This document shows positions 62,398-64,000 of a stretch of 64,000 nucleotides of DNA, piece by piece (positions within the stretch are counted from its first letter, which is position 1; each line of letters begins with the position of its first letter). Source of the DNA: Verrucomicrobiota bacterium. Its GTDB lineage: Bacteria > Verrucomicrobiota > Verrucomicrobiia > Chthoniobacterales > Chthoniobacteraceae. A model generated the notes under the pieces. It was not told the origin of the DNA, ran no database searches, and saw only the letters and a program-made list of their open reading frames with translations. The position numbers were made by a program, and so were the translations under genes. The stretch spans positions 1-64,000 of the forward strand of contig VFJQ01000029.1 of assembly GCA_009885995.1 (NCBI GenBank), read 5' to 3'.

Positions 62398-64000
62398 CCG
62401 CACTCGACTCTTCCATCCTATGCCGCGCGGCGGTGAACCTGCCCGTCACGGCGACGGGCGAGATGATGTATATGCCGGCGGGAGTGCAGACGATCACGCC
62501 TTTCGGCGGCGGCATCGGCAAGCCGATCTCCGTGCTCGTGGATCGCGTCGGCGCGTCGGAGCTGGAGCAGCAGCGGCACGCGCTCGCGGCGCGGAACAAG
62601 GCGGCGTATTTCGATTTCAACCACGAGGACGGGGCGGCGAGCTTCTGGGTGAAGGAGTTCGTGTGGAAGGACGAACCGGCCTCCGGCATCTACGCCCGCG
62701 GCGAATGGACGGCGAGCGGCAAGGCCAGCGTCGAAGGGAAGGAGTGGCGGCAATTCTCGCCCGTGTTCCACGTCGATAACAAAGCGGCCACCTCCGCGCG
62801 CATCGTCTGCCGCGAGAACGCGAAGCCTAACATGGGGGGACTCGTGAACGACGCGGCCTTCCACACCATCTTGCCCTTATGGGCCAAGGACGATGGCGCC
62901 GCCATCGAGTCAGGAAACCAAACAAACAACAACACCATGACAGAACAAGAACTGGCGGCGCTCCGTGCCAAGAATCAGGAGCTTCAAGCTGAGAACGACC
63001 GCTTCAAATCGGAGCAGGCCGCGCTCAAAGCCAGGAACGAGTCGGACGAACTCATCGCGAGCAAGATCGCGAAGAACGATGCCGAGATCAAAGTCAACGC
63101 CGCGCAACTCGAAGTCGAGTCGCTCAAGGCGAAGAACAAGTCCCAGGGCGACGCGATCGCCGCGCGCAATAAGACCGACGCGGAAGCCGAGGTGAAGCGC
63201 GCCGTCGAACGCGGCGCGATCGCCGCCAAGGATACCAAGACGCAGGAGGCGCTCGTCGCTCGCGCCACGGAAGATCCCGGCTTCTGCGATGTGATCAAAG
63301 CCATGCAGGGCAATCCCGCGCTCGGCACGCGCATCACTTCGCCGCACGTCACGATCACGGCGGAGGCGCCGAACGCGACGATGAAGGAGTTCGCTGCGAT
63401 CGTGTGCCGCAACGCCGCGATCCCGCTCTCCTTCGAGACGCACAAGGCCAAGGGCCGGCTCGCCCTGGAAGCCGCGGCGCTCTTCGCGAAAGACATCGCC
63501 GAGAACCCGGCCATCGCCTCGATGCCGCTGGAGGATGCGATCAAAGCCGCGGACAACAGCGACGCCGCAGTGGGCCTGCTCTCCGGCACGCTCGTGCTTC
63601 AGCGCGCGCTGCCGCTGCTGCAATACGAGTATCCCATGCTCGGCGCGATCACCTCGGACTTCTCCGACGCCCCTGGCCTGCTCAACCAGACCGAGAAGAC
63701 GCGCATCATCCTCAAGCACGCGGTGCAGACGCGCAGCACGGCCGTGGACGACGCCGGCCGCCCGGTCGGCTGGAACACGGTCAGCCCGGCGCAGAGCGTG
63801 GACGTGCCGGTGACGCTCGATGAGCACGTGGGCGTGCCCGTGGTCTTCGGCCAGGACATCCTCGCGAGCACGGTGCGCAACCTCTTCGCCGAGCAGGCGC
63901 CGATGGCGCTCTACGCGCTGGGCGGCTATGCGGTGAACAAGCTCACCGCACTGCTGACCGCCGCGAACTTCAACGCCTACAAAGGCGTGAGCGAAGGCGG
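62394..64000 (+). CDS. Fused prohead protease, scaffold and major capsid protein, 3' end cut by window
   Basis: An uninterrupted frame of at least 535 codons from the ATGA overlap with the portal to the window end. Residues 1 to about 165 match Mu I-type protease: YFDFNHEDGAASFWVKEFVW, then YARGEWTASGKASV and WRQFSPVFHVD. Residues 182 to about 260 are a scaffold-like coiled coil (MTEQELAALRAKNQELQAEN). From about 400 the sequence looks like an HK97-fold capsid protein (LQRALPLLQYEYPMLGAITS, then VPVVFGQDILASTVRNLFAE). An internal ATG at 62937 after an A-rich stretch could give a separate scaffold-capsid product. Confidence 0.75.
   Translation, partial: MTALDSSILCRAAVNLPVTATGEMMYMPAGVQTITPFGGGIGKPISVLVDRVGASELEQQRHALAARNKAAYFDFNHEDGAASFWVKEFVWKDEPASGIYARGEWTASGKASVEGKEWRQFSPVFHVDNKAATSARIVCRENAKPNMGGLVNDAAFHTILPLWAKDDGAAIESGNQTNNNTMTEQELAALRAKNQELQAENDRFKSEQAALKARNESDELIASKIAKNDAEIKVNAAQLEVESLKAKNKSQGDAIAARNKTDAEAEVKRAVERGAIAAKDTKTQEALVARATEDPGFCDVIKAMQGNPALGTRITSPHVTITAEAPNATMKEFAAIVCRNAAIPLSFETHKAKGRLALEAAALFAKDIAENPAIASMPLEDAIKAADNSDAAVGLLSGTLVLQRALPLLQYEYPMLGAITSDFSDAPGLLNQTEKTRIILKHAVQTRSTAVDDAGRPVGWNTVSPAQSVDVPVTLDEHVGVPVVFGQDILASTVRNLFAEQAPMALYALGGYAVNKLTALLTAANFNAYKGVSEG

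Larger units (their letters stand above)
39340..64000. mobile_element. Mu-like transposable prophage, right part beyond the window
   Basis: A LexA-type repressor and Ner-like protein divide two divergent modules. Leftward: DDE transposase, MuB-like ATPase and many early genes down to 39,537. Rightward: lysis genes, Mu gp25 to gp29-like genes, and the protease-capsid frame, running off the window. In Mu itself early and late genes run the same way; this divergent layout is nearer to that reported for BcepMu-type phages. The left end lies between about 38,850 and 39,550; the right end is not visible. Confidence 0.85.

Overview
The window is GC-rich bacterial DNA and most likely comes from a Verrucomicrobiota genome; a planctomycete relative is the main alternative. 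The evidence is the DUF1501 plus DUF1549/DUF1553 cytochrome pair typical of the PVC group, a giant glycine-rich repeat protein opening with a PLETRIAPA-type N-terminus, an ECF-type sigma factor of the PVC class, a DUF4159/MoxR pair, and dispersed inverted repeats, one of which encodes the RRGAESAEGRR peptide.

Bases 1 to about 38,820 are host chromosome. They hold a truncated ECF sigma factor, an STT3-like membrane glycosyltransferase, a 2OG-Fe(II) oxygenase, and gyrB and gyrA split by a type II restriction-modification pair. Then come a decayed gene, a Gfo/Idh/MocA oxidoreductase, the 1003-residue repeat protein, the DUF1501/DUF1553 pair, a HupE/UreJ-like membrane protein, an MGDG-synthase-like glycosyltransferase, a ferritin-like protein, an ankyrin protein, fabF, two envelope lipoproteins, a Ser/Thr kinase, an EF-hand lipoprotein, a TSUP permease, a TPR metallopeptidase, DUF4159, MoxR, a uracil-DNA-glycosylase-like protein and an alpha/beta hydrolase. 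Five inverted-repeat elements are scattered here. Three sit just downstream of stop codons, and two have been absorbed into the 5' ends of genes for secreted proteins.

From about 39.3 kb to the end of the window lies a Mu-like transposable prophage, cut off at its right side. A LexA-type repressor (53,424) faces a Ner/Cro-like gene across a 100-base operator region. Leftward runs an early operon of about 25 genes, almost all joined by ATGA overlaps: small regulators, a MuA-like transposase, a MuB-like ATPase, many small unknowns, an HD-domain protein, a polymerase-beta-type nucleotidyltransferase, DUF2786, a ribosome-modulation-factor-like protein, and at the far end a small HTH protein, an ABC-ATPase fused to a GNAT acetyltransferase, and a formyltransferase. 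Rightward run lysis genes (a holin-like protein and an L,D-transpeptidase-fold endolysin), then Mu gp25/26/27/28/29-like packaging genes and a single open frame carrying protease, scaffold and major-capsid regions.

The most unusual content is in the prophage. A complete 74-nt tRNA with a CAU anticodon and the C1:A72 mismatch of initiator tRNAs is nested in the sense strand of a lysis-region reading frame. The same phage carries a formyltransferase next to an ABC-GNAT fusion, and an RMF-like protein. Two readings are open: a phage set of translation-initiation factors, or (for the formyltransferase and ABC-GNAT genes) a Mom-like DNA-modification cassette at the genome end. The fused protease-scaffold-capsid frame and the portal with a nuclease-like tail are also notable.
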